DNA from: Aradus depressus
Lineage: Eukaryota > Arthropoda > Insecta > Hemiptera > Aradidae
Reading direction: 5' to 3'
DNA length: 64,000 bases
Assembly (NCBI GenBank): GCA_963662175.1
Contig: OY759226.1
Location: forward strand, 27,496,065-27,560,064
Every line of letters begins with the position of its first letter. Position 1 is the stretch's first letter. This document shows positions 45,720 through 55,694 of this stretch, piece by piece. A model generated the notes under the pieces. The model was not told the origin of the DNA and made no database searches. It worked only from the letters and a program-made list of their open reading frames with translations. The position numbers and the translations under genes were made by a program.

Positions 45720-46345
45720 TTAAATATTATTTTTTCGGCTGGAAAGCTGTACATTTGTTTGAATAAAATTTAATGTTTATTTTTAGGATTTGTTTCAACA
45801 CAGAATTTCCTCTCTTCTTAACCTTTAAACAGAATACCTGGACAAATGGAAACCTGGATAAAGGGAATGATTTTCAGGTCCCTTCAGATCCCGTTTAACC
45901 AAGTTTAACTCTACAGAACAAATTATACAAAACAAATAACCAGCAATTTCCAGAAATCGATCCAGGAAGCTGCTACCTAAGATATTACACCATGAAAAGC
46001 CTCGATAATTGTTAGAAATTTCAAGGTATAAATTTAGGCTGGAAGAGGTGACAGCAATAATTCTATTTCAAAAAGGTGGACGTGAGCGGGAAGGAAGGAA
46101 CCCACATTGATAGCACTCGAGCACAATACAAACTGTGCTATATATTATCACAGTGTATTGTGCTATAGCTGTCTGACTGTGCTATGGCTCTCAGTTGTGC
46201 GACGGTGCGAGGCAACGTTTGACGATTTGTAGTAGCATGGCGGTAAAACTCACCAATTCAATTGTTACTTGTGAAAGCTTTCAAATGTCAACATGAAATC
46301 TGAACATGGGTTGGGTCCGACCTAAAAAGGCTACAAGAAGTTTAG
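45720..46345. other. intergenic DNA, no gene recognised
   Basis: Moderately complex sequence with TTTATTTTTAG acceptor-like motifs near 45787 but no convincing open frame after them. No repeats recognised. Confidence 0.4.
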
Positions 46346-46349
46346 GGAA

Positions 46350-47210
46350 ATTATGTAATTTATCAGAAATTTAATGTTGACTTTTCACTGGAAATTTATA
46401 TTTTCCGACCCCGTGATTCCAAAAATGAAAAATGAAAATGTATTTCTGTGTGTTTGTGAACACGGTAACTCCCGATAGAATGAATACATATATCGACACG
46501 AAATTCTATGTATCCAGAATCCCAAAACTAGGACACCTATTGATTTTCAACCAAATCAGCCGAAGGGAAGGGGGAATTAGAGGGAAGGGGGAATTAGAGG
46601 GAAGGGGGAATTGGAGGGAAGGGGGAAATAGAGGGAAGGGGGAATTAGAGGGAAGGGGGAATTAGAGGGAATGTTTGTTTTTATGTACATGATAACTTCC
46701 GATAGAATATATCGCACCCGCGCTGCAGAAGTGACACAACTCAAAATTCGTCAATTTTTGGTTTATGTCGCAAATGAGGTAAGAAAAATGATCTCTTTAT
46801 TCAGGAAAAACGACACTTCTCGGTTTAAAATAAATTAGAAACTAGAAAGAAAAACGTACGAGCCCTCATTACTTCAAATTACAGTAATTTTTTCGTGATG
46901 TTTTACAGGCATACATGATTTTTGATTTGTGTCACTTCTGAAGCGGGGGTGCGATATATTAACACAAAACTTTGAACGTGTACCCAGAATCAAATAAGAA
47001 CGACAACTAATGATTTTCAGCCATATCGTCCAAAGAGAGGGCGGAGGAGAGTGCTTTGTACTTAAAACCTCTAATAACTGATAATGTAATAAATAAGTCA
47101 CCCTGAGTAAGACATCTATTTCTTTTCAACTAAAAGTTACATTTGATTCTACGGGAGGGCTGAAACTTAGTTGATTAATTCTGGGGAAATATTGCCGGTG
47201 ATTCACCAAT
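46350..47210 (-). repeat. family G repeat copy, inverted, with 20-bp minisatellite
   Basis: AATTTATGTAATTTATCAG, GAACACGGTAACTCCCGATA and AACCAAATCAGCCGAAGGGA precede about five units of GGAAGGGGGAATTAGAGGGA (46563-46672). Further on are an unrelated insert around 46705-46950 and the inverted end near 47195. The minisatellite is an expansion of the short GA-rich motif present once in other copies. Confidence 0.6.
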
Positions 47211-47303
47211 TTTTAAAAAGTTATTTTGTCCATAAAATATTTATTAAAACTATAAAAATTATGTATTATATTATTACAATTCTATATACACTTATAAAAA
47301 GAG

Positions 47304-47632
47304 GGCGCCGGTAGCTCAGTGGTATGCGTGCTTATCTTCTAAGCTCAAGATCGTGGGTTCGAAACCCGACCTAGGCCCTTAGTTTATTTTATCTGGGAGT
47401 TAAAATAAACTTAAGCACGCCGTCCTTCGGATGGGACGTTAAGCGATGGTTCCAAGCCTGTACGATGTCAGGTACTCGTTAAAGACCCCTGCCCTAGATG
47501 AATAAAAATTTAGGGTAGGCAAAATTTTGGACTCCCATAGTAGAGTCGGGCTCATGTCCACCAGAGTGACGAAAGAGCGCTCTGGTAGTGATATGACCTC
47601 GTAGTTAAAGCCAGGGCATGAGTCATAAAACC
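47304..47632 (+). mobile_element. tRNA-derived SINE, full-length copy
   Basis: GGGCGCCGGTAGCTCAGTGG, B box GGTTCGAAACC, GGGAGTTAAAATAAACTTAA, intact hairpin, then CTCGTTAAAGACCCCTGCCC and the tail to GGCATGAGTCAT. With 3704-4035 it is the best copy of the family. Confidence 0.85.
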
Positions 47633-47634
47633 TA

Positions 47635-47850
47635 ACCTTTTAAAATCATTTTTTCTCTTATTTTAATACTTACTGGTCTGGTCTGATTAGATACTATATA
47701 TTTCTTCATTCGTTTAAACAACCTATTTTTCATAGCAGTGTTGGTGGTTACTGTTACGATAAAAATCCCACTGCAGTTCCTCTTGGACCAGACGTACGAC
47801 TAGATTTCTTCCCCTATCTCCTCCTCCCCCCCCCCCCCCCCAAAAAAAAT
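47635..47850. other. spacer with C run
   Basis: AT-rich then moderate GC, ending in a C run at 47826-47841. No feature. Confidence 0.5.
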
Positions 47851-47859
47851 AGTCAACGA

Positions 47860-48770
47860 CAATGAACTTCCCCAGGTCGAATTGACCAACTAACTGTTTT
47901 CTCTCCTTCTGAAAACAGTCTATCTCATTGGAATATCAATAGGTGTTTTACATAGAGATTTCTGAATACTAATACAACAATTCATTACGTCACAGTTATT
48001 ACATCACAGTTATTAGGGTTATTGAGCCCTCCTACTTTTGCCCTTTCCACTTCCTTCGGCCGATGGATCTTTAAAAGTCTACTGGTGACGTCCCTAACAG
48101 GACCTGGGTCCAGATACAATACCCGTATATCGGGAGTTGTTGTGTTCTTAGACAGACAGACAGACAGATATTTACCTCCTCAGCTATACGAAGTATAGGG
48201 GAAGTTATGTAAACGGTCAAAAATTCGATACAGAGTTTTCAATGGAATTTCATATTGCCGACTTCCCAATTCGAAATGTAAAAAAAAAACAATTCTGTGT
48301 ATGTGAATAGGGTAGCTCCCAATAGAATGAATGTATCGACACGAAATTTCATATGTGTGACCTAAACCCAATAAGAATAACACCTATCGATTTTCAGCTA
48401 CATCCGCTAAAGGGAAGGGGGGATAGAGGAAAGACTCGACTTAAATACCCTAATAAGTGCCGACGTAATGAATGTAAAAACATGAAATTTCATATTTGAA
48501 ATTTAAATCCAGTGAGGACGTAACCTGTCAAATTTTATCGATATTGGCCAAAGGTAAGAGGGAGAGGGGGGGGGGGCAGGGGGAGGAGGCTCAACTCAAA
48601 ATTCTAACAACTGTCGATGTAATGAATTAATGGAAACACAATTTAGCATGAGTACTATATGGTTATGGAACGGGAGCGAAACATTTATTGATTAATTCGT
48701 TCTGGGGAAGTACAATACCGGTGAATTACCGATTTTTTTATTTTAATTTTTGTAATATTGAATTTGGTGT
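47860..48770. repeat. two family G copies in head-to-head inverted arrangement
   Basis: A plus-oriented copy (about 47860-48165) is followed, across a short ACAGACAGACAGACAG tract, by an inverted one starting CAGCTATACGAAGTATAGGG (48181). That one runs to GAAGTACAATACCGGTGAAT (about 48725). The inverted copy carries the fullest set of landmarks in the window and can serve as reference. Confidence 0.65.
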
Positions 48771-48849
48771 TGTCAGAAGGCACGAAATTCCTGTGAAATT
48801 GCAACATCGGTTACATAACTTCCCTTATACCTACATTTATAGGTTGCAG

Positions 48850-49022
48850 GATTTAAAAAGAAGATGTGTAATCCAGGTGCTCCATTACTGGAAATAGAAG
48901 AGGCAAAGAGGCTGTGGAGAGCACTCAGGGAGAGGGGGAAACCTTTTAGAGGAGGACTACTTACCACACCTACTGGGATTAGTATACTTTCCAATCAGGG
49001 CCACTGTGCAGAGTGGCCATCC
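48850..49022 (+). CDS. candidate second exon of the secreted-protein gene
   Basis: TAGGTTGCAG acceptor and CC|GTATGT donor bound a 173-base exon. Taken in the phase left by exon 42088-42163 it is open throughout: FKKKMCNPGAPLLEIEEAK, then RLWRALRERGKPFRGG and SNQGHCAEWPS. It has two cysteines and a charged helix. The same frame has a stop eight bases past the donor and then reopens for 56 codons (to about 49205). An alternative is therefore one longer coding relic broken by a stop. Family unknown. Confidence 0.4.
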
Positions 49023-49031
49023 GTATGTCAT

Positions 49032-49208
49032 CGATAGCTACAAAAAGAGCCACTTGACAGAATGGAGGCAGCTTTGTACGGAACCTACACTATATGGCAT
49101 CAAACCTTGGAAGAGCAGTTCACAATAAAACCGAATATTGTAGTCTGCGTTTCGACGAAAGATACGCGACAAATCAATGTCTTCATTTTTGATAAAAAGG
49201 ATCAGTAG
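49032..49208 (+). pseudogene. open segment after an in-frame stop, possible relic
   Basis: Continues the reading frame of 48850-49022 after TAG: LQKEPLDRMEAALYGTYTIW, then a hydrophobic strand NIVVCVSTKD and VFIFDKKDQ before a stop. Such composition suggests it was coding. Either it is the 3' half of a pseudogene or transposon ORF, or it is intronic by chance. Confidence 0.35.
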
Positions 49209-49224
49209 AAAATTAGTTAGCAAG

Positions 49225-49560
49225 TTACGTTTCCACCAATTGATGACGATTCATGGCAATAATAATTCCTCAAGATCCTTCTAAATATATTTATAGATAA
49301 TTTCTAAAGTATTTTCGAAACTTGACTTTGTTTCCCTAACATTGTTATTATTTTTATAATGGGCTAGTTGACAATTTTTGAGAAACTGGTTGATATAATA
49401 TTATTACCTTAATGTCTATTTTATACCAAATATAAATATTTCAACAAAAAACAAACATTTACATTATGTATTTTGCATTTTTAATACCCATTTTAATTTT
49501 CCTGCCAAAACTCACCAAAAGTGTCATGGCATCTCGACTGACGTCACGCCTTGCGAAAAA
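49225..49560. other. AT-rich spacer
   Basis: No feature except TGACGTCACGCC near 49540, a CRE-like palindrome just upstream of the THAP-like frame that could belong to its promoter. Confidence 0.4.
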
Positions 49561-49614
49561 AACAGCTGTGTGGTTCAGTGTTTTAACAAGAGTTTGGAAT
49601 ATTGCTCAATTATA

Positions 49615-49842
49615 ATGAATTCCAAATTTTACAAGTACTGTGTAGTGCCTCAATGTGAAAGTACAACAATTAAAACACCTAAGAAATTGTTTGTTTATGT
49701 ACCTAACAAGCAACGAATACGAAGCACTAACAGATTATCCGGCTTATTTATAACTTTAACAAGGCGAGTAATGTTATCAGACCGGCTAGCAACTATAACA
49801 GGGCTTATAAGGATATACTTTTTACTAAATGCACCCAAATAA
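49615..49842 (+). CDS. THAP-type zinc-finger N-terminus, truncated
   Basis: The ATG at 49615 opens MNSKFYKYCVVPQCESTTIK, then TPKKLFVYVP. A start M-x-x-K-Y-C-x-V-P-x-C followed by a T-P-K-K-LF-x-x-VP block is the N-terminal half of a THAP domain, the DNA-binding zinc finger of P-element transposases and related host proteins. The first two zinc-ligand cysteines are present. The tryptophan and the C-x2-H pair of the second half are missing, because the frame degenerates after about residue 37. It may be a first exon or, more likely, a dead transposon-derived fragment. Confidence 0.6.
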   Translation: MNSKFYKYCVVPQCESTTIKTPKKLFVYVPNKQRIRSTNRLSGLFITLTRRVMLSDRLATITGLIRIYFLLNAPK

Positions 49843-49869
49843 GAAAGGTTTTAATCATGTGACAGCGAA

Positions 49870-50130
49870 ATAAATTAAATGCAGAGAGAGCGGGGTAAAT
49901 GACACCTAAATTAGCAGATTATTATTCTATATAAAAATTTATATGTGGAACCCCATGACAACGACACCTATTAATTTTGAGCCAAATTGTTCAAGAAAGG
50001 GAGGAGGGAACTAAAGGTCTCTGTAAGTCAAATACTTATTTTTTTTTTTTCACCCAAAACGGTCTATTAATCGAGATTTAGAGATTTAATTCGTGCTGGG
50101 GAACATCATTGCCTGAGATTCACCGAATTT
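49870..50130 (-). repeat. family G repeat copy, inverted, 3' part
   Basis: CCCCATGACAACGACACCTA, then TTCGTGCTGGGGAACATCAT and TGCCTGAGATTCACCG at the end. Upstream parts are missing. Confidence 0.5.
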
Positions 50131-50233
50131 TCCCCCCTCCAGATATCGATGCACTTATGGTAATCATAACAATTAATTCAAAAATACCTCAAATACTTGA
50201 TATTACTCATTTTCCCTCCCTATATTATTATAC

Positions 50234-50344
50234 CTTTCGTTTCATATTTCTCCTCGTAGAGTTCCAATGGTTTGTGTTGAACAAATCTGTGGACAATGCC
50301 TGTTCCAACTCCTTTTCCAAGAAATGGGGTCCTTGGCCAGGTAC
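50234..50344 (-). CDS. exon of an unrecognised host gene (A), downstream exon
   Basis: Acceptor CTACGGCAG and donor AAAG|GTATAA bound 111 bases. Joined to 50982-51103 in phase 1 it reads STWPRTPFLGKGVGTGIVHR, then FVQHKPLELYEEKYETK, open throughout. Using the upstream CTTAG acceptor instead would put a stop in the joined frame, so the GGCAG site decides the start of the exon. It ends in phase 1; no next exon was found. The sequence looks like conserved cytosolic protein but I cannot assign a family. Confidence 0.65.
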
Positions 50345-50514
50345 CTGCCGTAGTTGAAATCTAAGCAAATTTGGAATTATATCATTTAATATTAATTGGG
50401 AAATTGTGAGGGAATATAACAAATAAAAACTATATAACAATAAACATAAAAAAATATGCCCCAAGAATCACATATTTATAAAACGTTTAAATTATATATT
50501 ATATTGTACTACGT

Positions 50515-50640
50515 TGAGCACGCGATTGAGCGGACATTAAGCGATAATCCCGAGCCTGTACTATGTCAGATGTTCGTTAAAGATCTCTTCCCCTAGGTGA
50601 ATAAAAATTTAAGGTAGGCAAAATTTAGGACTCCCGACTC
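50515..50640 (+). mobile_element. SINE mid-body fragment
   Basis: ATTAAGCGATAATCCCGAGC, a GTACTATGTCAGATGTTCGT segment and GTGAATAAAAATTTAAGGT. Head, hairpin and tail are missing. It lies within the intron between 50344 and 50982. Confidence 0.65.
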
Positions 50641-50981
50641 TACACTGACTTTCGCAACCATCTTTGCCACTTCTGATTTTCTACATCCTCGTCAGTTCTG
50701 AACGAGCGAAAGCTTCTCTTCTTACAACTTTTAGTCTTGCAATGGGCCTAGTTCTAAGTCTGAAAATATATTAATTACAATATTATTTCAAAAATACTAA
50801 TGCGATTTTTTTTAGTTTTTCGAACATACATAGGTTTCATTAGATTCAACAAAAGTTGGTTTCAAACACTTAGTTTCATATACAATTTTTATGAAAAAAT
50901 GTGTTTTATTTATATTTAGTGTAATAATTGCTTGGAATTAGATCCTTTTTTTTTTTTTAAATTACAGAAAAAATAACTTAC

Positions 50982-51103
50982 TTGCATCTGTTTTAATTTC
51001 AATCTTGTAGAATGCAGTGTCCAGCTCCATGTTACCACATCCATATGCTTTCTCCCCCATTTTTCTTGCTTCGCCGATAAACTGCACCATCATGTTAAAT
51101 AAT
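50982..51103 (-). CDS. exon of an unrecognised host gene (A), upstream exon
   Basis: TTTTTAG acceptor and CAA|GTAAGT donor (near-consensus) bound 122 bases. The single open frame reads LFNMMVQFIGEARKMGEKAY, then GCGNMELDTAFYKIEIKTDA, entering after one base and leaving in phase 1. The junction with 50234-50344 over a 637-base intron keeps the frame. A helix followed by an alternating strand suggests a globular protein. No family recognised. Confidence 0.68.
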
Positions 51104-51152
51104 CTAAAAAGTTTTGAATGTAATTATGATATATTATTATAATTGAGTCGTC

Positions 51153-51268
51153 TCAAGTGGATGTGTATCTCAAGTGGATGTGTATCTCAAGTGGATGTGT
51201 ATCTCAAGTGGATGTGTATCTCAAGTGGATGTGTATCTCAAGTGGATGTGTATCTCAAGTGGATGAAA
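51153..51268 (+). repeat. 17-bp minisatellite, about 7 units
   Basis: TCTCAAGTGGATGTGTA is repeated almost without change, just upstream (in gene sense) of host-gene-A exon 50982-51103. Confidence 0.95.
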
Positions 51269-51269
51269 T

Positions 51270-52095
51270 TCTAGTTTTCATATTATGGTACATTATACAT
51301 ATGAGATAGAATATGAATCACATAAAATTACATTTTCCAGGTTATTGCATTTTTTCGTGTTTTTACATAGAATTTCGTTTTTGATCAACAAATCACTTTC
51401 ACTCAACTAAACTTCACTCACTTTTGGTAACATCCGAAAGCTCGTTGAATTTCCTATAAACATTCTCTATCCAAGTGTCTGAAGCCTTTACATATGTCAA
51501 ACAACAACAGAAAGGATCAAAAAATAATTCGTCTACATTTTTTAGAAATGTTTCGAAGAACAAACTCACCATGAAAATTACTCTCACTTGTCTTTCACAA
51601 TAACTCCTCCAATCAATAACCTTTAAAATGATATCCCCAGAAGCCTTATTATCTCAAGAGTTCAATTTACATTATTATCAAAAAGAGAAATGAAGTGTGA
51701 ACAATTTTGACATTTCCTTAATCTATCTGCCGGCTCCTCTCTCATAAGACCACTCTCTTCAAATATAAATGACTGCACATTGACCATCTGAGAGGGCATT
51801 TGAGGATATAATTTTAAAGCTTATTGATTGAAGAAGATATTCTGAAATTTCACAAGTTCTGATTGTCAATTTTAGTGATTTCTTAAACTTCTCTGGCATG
51901 TTGAAATGTTGATTTTTTTCCAGAGGTGTCTTCTTTTTTGACAATATTTCGGTACACTTTCACGTCCCTTCTTCTGGTCACTATGAAATAAAGGATCAAA
52001 AAATAGCTTCGTCTACATTTTTGGAAATGTTTCAAAGAACAAACTTACCACTAAAATTATTTCTAAGTTGAGGAACGCGGACATATTTTGGAATT
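51270..52095. other. intronic DNA with a duplicated ~80-bp segment
   Basis: AAGGATCAAAAAATAATTCG, then TCTACATTTTTTAGAAATG and CGAAGAACAAACTCACCA occur at about 51513-51580 and again at 51990-52055. A fold-back-type TTTCGGTACACTTTCACGTC segment lies near 51945. No exon seen. Confidence 0.5.
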
Positions 52096-52291
52096 TGTAA
52101 TAAATAAATAAAACCAACCTATTTTTTGAAATACTGTCTATTCCACTAAAGATATTTATAAAAATAAAACTACCGGTTTCGGTCTCACACCATCGTCAAG
52201 TCATAACTAGACCTGACGATGGTGTAAGGCCGAAACCGGTAGTTTTATTTTTTTAAATATCTTTAGTGGAATAGACAATATTTCAAAAAAT

Positions 52292-53363
52292 CTTCTTCTT
52301 CTTCCTGCGGCGCTACGGTCCTGAAAGAACCCGGGCCTCCGTCACAATCCTCCTCCATTCGTCTCGATCCAAAACCTTCTCCCTCCATCCTCTGATGCCC
52401 AACACTCGGAGGTCCGCCTCGACGTCGTCCAGCCAACGGAGTCTCGGTCTTCCTCTTCTCCTAGCACCGCCTGGCATACCATAGAGGGCCTGTTTAGGGA
52501 GTCTTCCTCCTTCCATTCTCTCTACGTGGCCCAACCAACGTAATCTCGCCTGCTTGATCACGGATACCAGGTCGGAATCCCCGTAGAGGTCTCTCAACTC
52601 TCTGTTCTTCCGGATACGCCATCTGCCGTTCTCGGAAACAGGTCCATAAATCTTTCTGAGAACTTTGCGTTCCCACAGTAGCAGAGTCTCTTCATTTTCT
52701 TTTGTCAACGCCCAAGTTTCACCAGTGTAAGTTACAATTGGACGGACAATGGTTTTATAGACAATTAGCTTGGCCCTCCACGTTAATGTGCGGAACTTGA
52801 GTATTCTTTGGACCGCAAATAGACATCTGTTCCCTGCAGCAATGCATGCTCTTATTTCGTGGCTAACGTCATTATCTTCTGTGATGAGAGCCCCGAGATA
52901 TTTGAATTCCTTGACTACTGGGAATTGGTGCTCATTGATAAAAATCACCTCAGGAGCATCTTGCAGAGGGTTCCGTGAGGTCTTCATGTACACGGTCTTA
53001 TCTACATTCAAATGAAGACCACGTTTCTCTGCTTCTCCTCCTGTAGAGCCCCGGCCAATGCTGCTATTGTGCATGCTGTGACCACCATGTCATCAGCATA
53101 CCCCATATGCTGCGTCAGGCGGTTATAGATTCCTCCCGGATTTGTCCGGATGGCCCTAACAGCTCTTTCTTGAGTCAGGTTGAACAGAACAGGTGAGATT
53201 GGGTCTCCCTGTCTCAGTCCATTGCTCACCTCAAACTGTTCATAGGTATGTCTTATTTTGCAGCTTCACCCGACACTTTGAGCCCCCCAGAGTCATTCTT
53301 ACCAGTCTAACTAACTTCCCTGGAATTCCCAGCCTTATCAGGTCATTCAGCAGCTCATCTCTC
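52292..53363 (-). mobile_element. 5'-truncated non-LTR retrotransposon with 12-bp TSD
   Basis: Flanked by perfect ATTTCAAAAAAT direct repeats (52280-52291 and 53364-53375). On the minus strand the 3' end is a short GAA-repeat tail right after the stop, typical of elements with minimal 3' UTR. Only the C-terminal half of the reverse transcriptase is left, so insertion was by truncated reverse transcription. It sits inside a palindromic repeat. Confidence 0.88.
52310..53363 (-). pseudogene. reverse transcriptase C-terminal part, frameshifted
   Basis: Reading minus from 53363: DELLNDLIRLGIPGKLVRLV, then a one-base frameshift near 53255, then SNGLRQGDPISPVLFNL (motif with G-L-R-Q-G-D) and MGYADDMVV (catalytic Y-A-D-D). 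A second shift near 53030-53070 follows, then FKYLGALITEDND, RPIVTYTGETWAL, RKVLRKIYGPVSENG, LRWLGHVERMEGG and GRPRLRWLDDVEADL, ending before LSGP and a stop. The order is that of RTE/Jockey-like non-LTR reverse transcriptases common in insects. Two frameshifts make it inactive. Confidence 0.9.
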
Positions 53364-53399
53364 ATTTCAAAAAATAAGTTGGTTTTATTTATTTACTAA

Positions 53400-53890
53400 A
53401 TCTACTCACAGAACCTGTAAAATTTCACAATAACTTCTCCAATCAATAACCTTTATATCATTTTCGTCGTTCATATTGATCAGAAGAAGGGACGTGAAAG
53501 TGTCCTGAAATATTGACATAAAAGAAAAAAGAAGACACCTCTGGAAGAAATGCCGGAAAAAATCAACATTCTAACGTTTCCAAAATCAACCTTCTAACGC
53601 TTCCAAAATCAACCTTAACGTTTAGAAGTAGCTTTTTTTTCATCCTTTCATCCTTTCTTAGTAGTCGTGTGTCACATGTGTATCAGACACTTGGAAATAT
53701 AATTTTTATAGGAAAATCAACGCGTTTTTGGATGGTGATATCAAAAATAAGTTTAGAGTGAAGTTTAGCTGAGTAAAAGAGATTTGTTGATCGAAAACAA
53801 ATTTCTAGGTAAAAAAACCACACTGTTCAGTAACTAGGAAATGAATGAGAATCGGACCTTGGTTTATAGGACATTTTACCTAAACGAGGT
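53400..53890. other. AT-rich DNA with fold-back fragments
   Basis: CAGAAGAAGGGACGTGAAAG and AAGACACCTCTGGAAGAAAT (53478-53550) are the complement of the segment at 51905-51980. Repeated TTCTAACG and TTCCAAAATCAACCT units follow. No gene. Confidence 0.5.
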
Positions 53891-54560
53891 ATAGGTGTAG
53901 TTATGTAATCTGTCAAAAAATTAGGAGTTTTCATGGAATTTCATGTTTTTCGACTCCAAATATGAAAAAAAAAAACAATTTTGTCGGTCTGTGAGTAAGA
54001 TAACTCCCTATAAAATTAATATATCGACTCGAAATCTTAGATGTAAATCCAGAACCCTTTAACGACGACCACCTGTTGTTTATCAGCCAAATAAAAGGGG
54101 CGGGGGATTAGGGGGGAGTCTCAACACAAAAACTCGAGGAGAGGCTTAACTCAAAAACTTTAATAACTGTCATTATCAACACAAAATTTCATATGTGAAT
54201 TCATATGCGAAATCCCGTAAGGACTACACTTATTAAATTTCAGCAGAATCGGTAGAAGGGAAGAGATAGACGAGAGGACGGCTCAACTCAAAAACTCCAA
54301 TAACTGCCGATGTAATAAATGTATCCTCATGAAATTTCATATTTAAAATCAAAACCTAATGCGGACATAACCTGTCAAATTTCAGCAGTATCGGCTGAAG
54401 GGAAGCGGGCTCAATTCAAAAACCCCAATAACTGCCGATGTAAATATAAGTATCCACAATTAATACTTGAATATTAGCCCAAACGGTCGACTGGGGATTA
54501 ATTGATTAATTCGTTCTGGGGGAGTACATTCTTGTAAGAACTACACTGATTCACCGACGC
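53890..54560 (-). repeat. family G repeat copy, inverted, near-complete
   Basis: ATAGGTGTAGTTATGTAATC at the start and GAGTACATTCTTGTAAG at the end, with three GAAATTTCATAT-type sub-repeats between. The inner sub-repeat of about 110-120 bases (AACTCAAAAACTC, TAACTGCCGATGTAAT, ATGAAATTTCATAT) is present three times. Confidence 0.65.
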
Positions 54561-54942
54561 CTTTTTTTTATTTACTTCAAACCCAAAAAAATATAGTATT
54601 TAAAAACGAAAACATTATTTTTTTTTATTATAACCAAAAGAGAAGCTAATTTGGAAATGTCTACATCCAAGACATATGTTTTTAGAAAAGAGTTTGTTCT
54701 GCCTCCTCCCTCCTGTTAATATTACTCTCAACTTTTTTCTTTAGCTGCCTCTGATCCACTCCCCCTTCATTTTATGGTCCGGACCATTATGAAAACATGT
54801 GTACGATACAAGTTTTACTGAGAAAGGCGGTAAAAATACAAGTTAAAGAGGCTAAATTTCGTTAAGTGCAGGGAGCAAAGTAACCAACTTCTTAACCAAA
54901 CGAAACAAGGTCAAAAGAGTTAAAGCAATTAACTATAAAAAG

Positions 54943-55180
54943 TCGTCCATGAATCACCGGCTATGTACTTCCCCAGAACGAATTAACCTATTAACTTTTC
55001 ACTTCCCTTTAAAACCAGTCGACCGTTTGCGCTAAATCCTCACACTAAATTTTATATCGATAAATTCATTACATTGGCAGTTATTAGGGGTTTTGAATTG
55101 AGCACCCACTCCTGAACCCCTCTGCCCTTCGGCCGATAATGTTGAAATTTGTCAGGTTATCTCCTTATTGGGATTTGAAA
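54943..55180 (+). repeat. family G repeat copy, 5' part
   Basis: GTCGTCCATGAATCACCGGC, ACTTCCCCAGAACGAATTAA, then GACCGTTTGCGCTAAATCC and TTCGGCCGATAATGTTGAAA. Truncated where the retroelement 3' UTR begins. Confidence 0.6.
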
Positions 55181-55189
55181 TAAAAAATG

Positions 55190-55610
55190 AAATGAAATGA
55201 AAATAAATTTTATTATCCTGGGACCGAGGTCCCCTAAGAATAAATACATACAGAGGAAAGAGAATGAAACAATGAAATATAGTATCAGTACAAAGAAATG
55301 AAAAGATAGGTAAATAAAAATTAGTGATACATTGGAGAAAAACTATACAATTAAAAAAATAGATAAACAAAAGATTAACAGGAAAAAACATAAAATTAAC
55401 AACTTCATTATGATGAAAAAAATAAATAAAAGAGAATAAGTAAAAAAATAAAATTGATAATATAAATCGACCGAGCATAATAATATGATGGTTGATTATA
55501 AAAGAGAAGGAAGGATGCCCAGACAAGGTTTGAAATAAAATTAATTTTAGAGAGTAGGGGCTAGATAGAAAAGTGGGAGGAGAGAGAAGATAAAGAAAAA
55601 TAGAAATAAA
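55190..55610 (-). mobile_element. non-LTR retrotransposon 3' UTR, truncated copy
   Basis: Nearly the same as 10706-11140: GGGACCGAGGTCCCCTAAGA, CGACCGAGCATAATAATATG and the ATTTTCATTTC tail in minus orientation. Cut off before the reverse transcriptase. It lacks a short block (AGTATCTATATAAAT) present in the 10.7-kb copy. Confidence 0.8.
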
Positions 55611-55616
55611 AGACGT

Positions 55617-55690
55617 TGTCTTCCCACTGTTTTATTTATACCAGAACCGGTTTTCGACGCAACAGCGTCATCATCAGTGGTTCATCTATC
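55617..55690 (-). ncRNA. hammerhead-like ribozyme motif at a retroelement terminus
   Basis: On the minus strand CACTGATGA is followed by T, a 5-bp stem GACGC-TGTT-GCGTC, then GAAAACCGGTTCTGG. The CTGATGA…GAAA pair around a hairpin is the conserved core of hammerhead ribozymes, known from Penelope-like elements and some SINE-like retroelements. The bulged T at the base of stem II and the short stem III are non-ideal, so activity is uncertain. A related core lies in the 52.1-kb palindrome and a decayed one at 42.3 kb. Confidence 0.45.
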
Positions 55691-55694
55691 ATAG

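Larger units (their letters stand above)
52102..53396. mobile_element. palindromic element split by a retrotransposon
   Basis: The left arm TAAATAAATAAAACCAACCT and TTTTGAAATACTGTCTATTC is mirrored by GGAATAGACAATATTTCAAA at 52269 and, beyond the inserted retrotransposon, TAAGTTGGTTTTATTTATTT at 53374-53394. Removing 52292-53375 restores one continuous palindrome of about 210 bases with its centre near 52203. Each arm carries TGACGATGGTG and CGAAACCGGTAG, a hammerhead-like motif. Confidence 0.75.
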
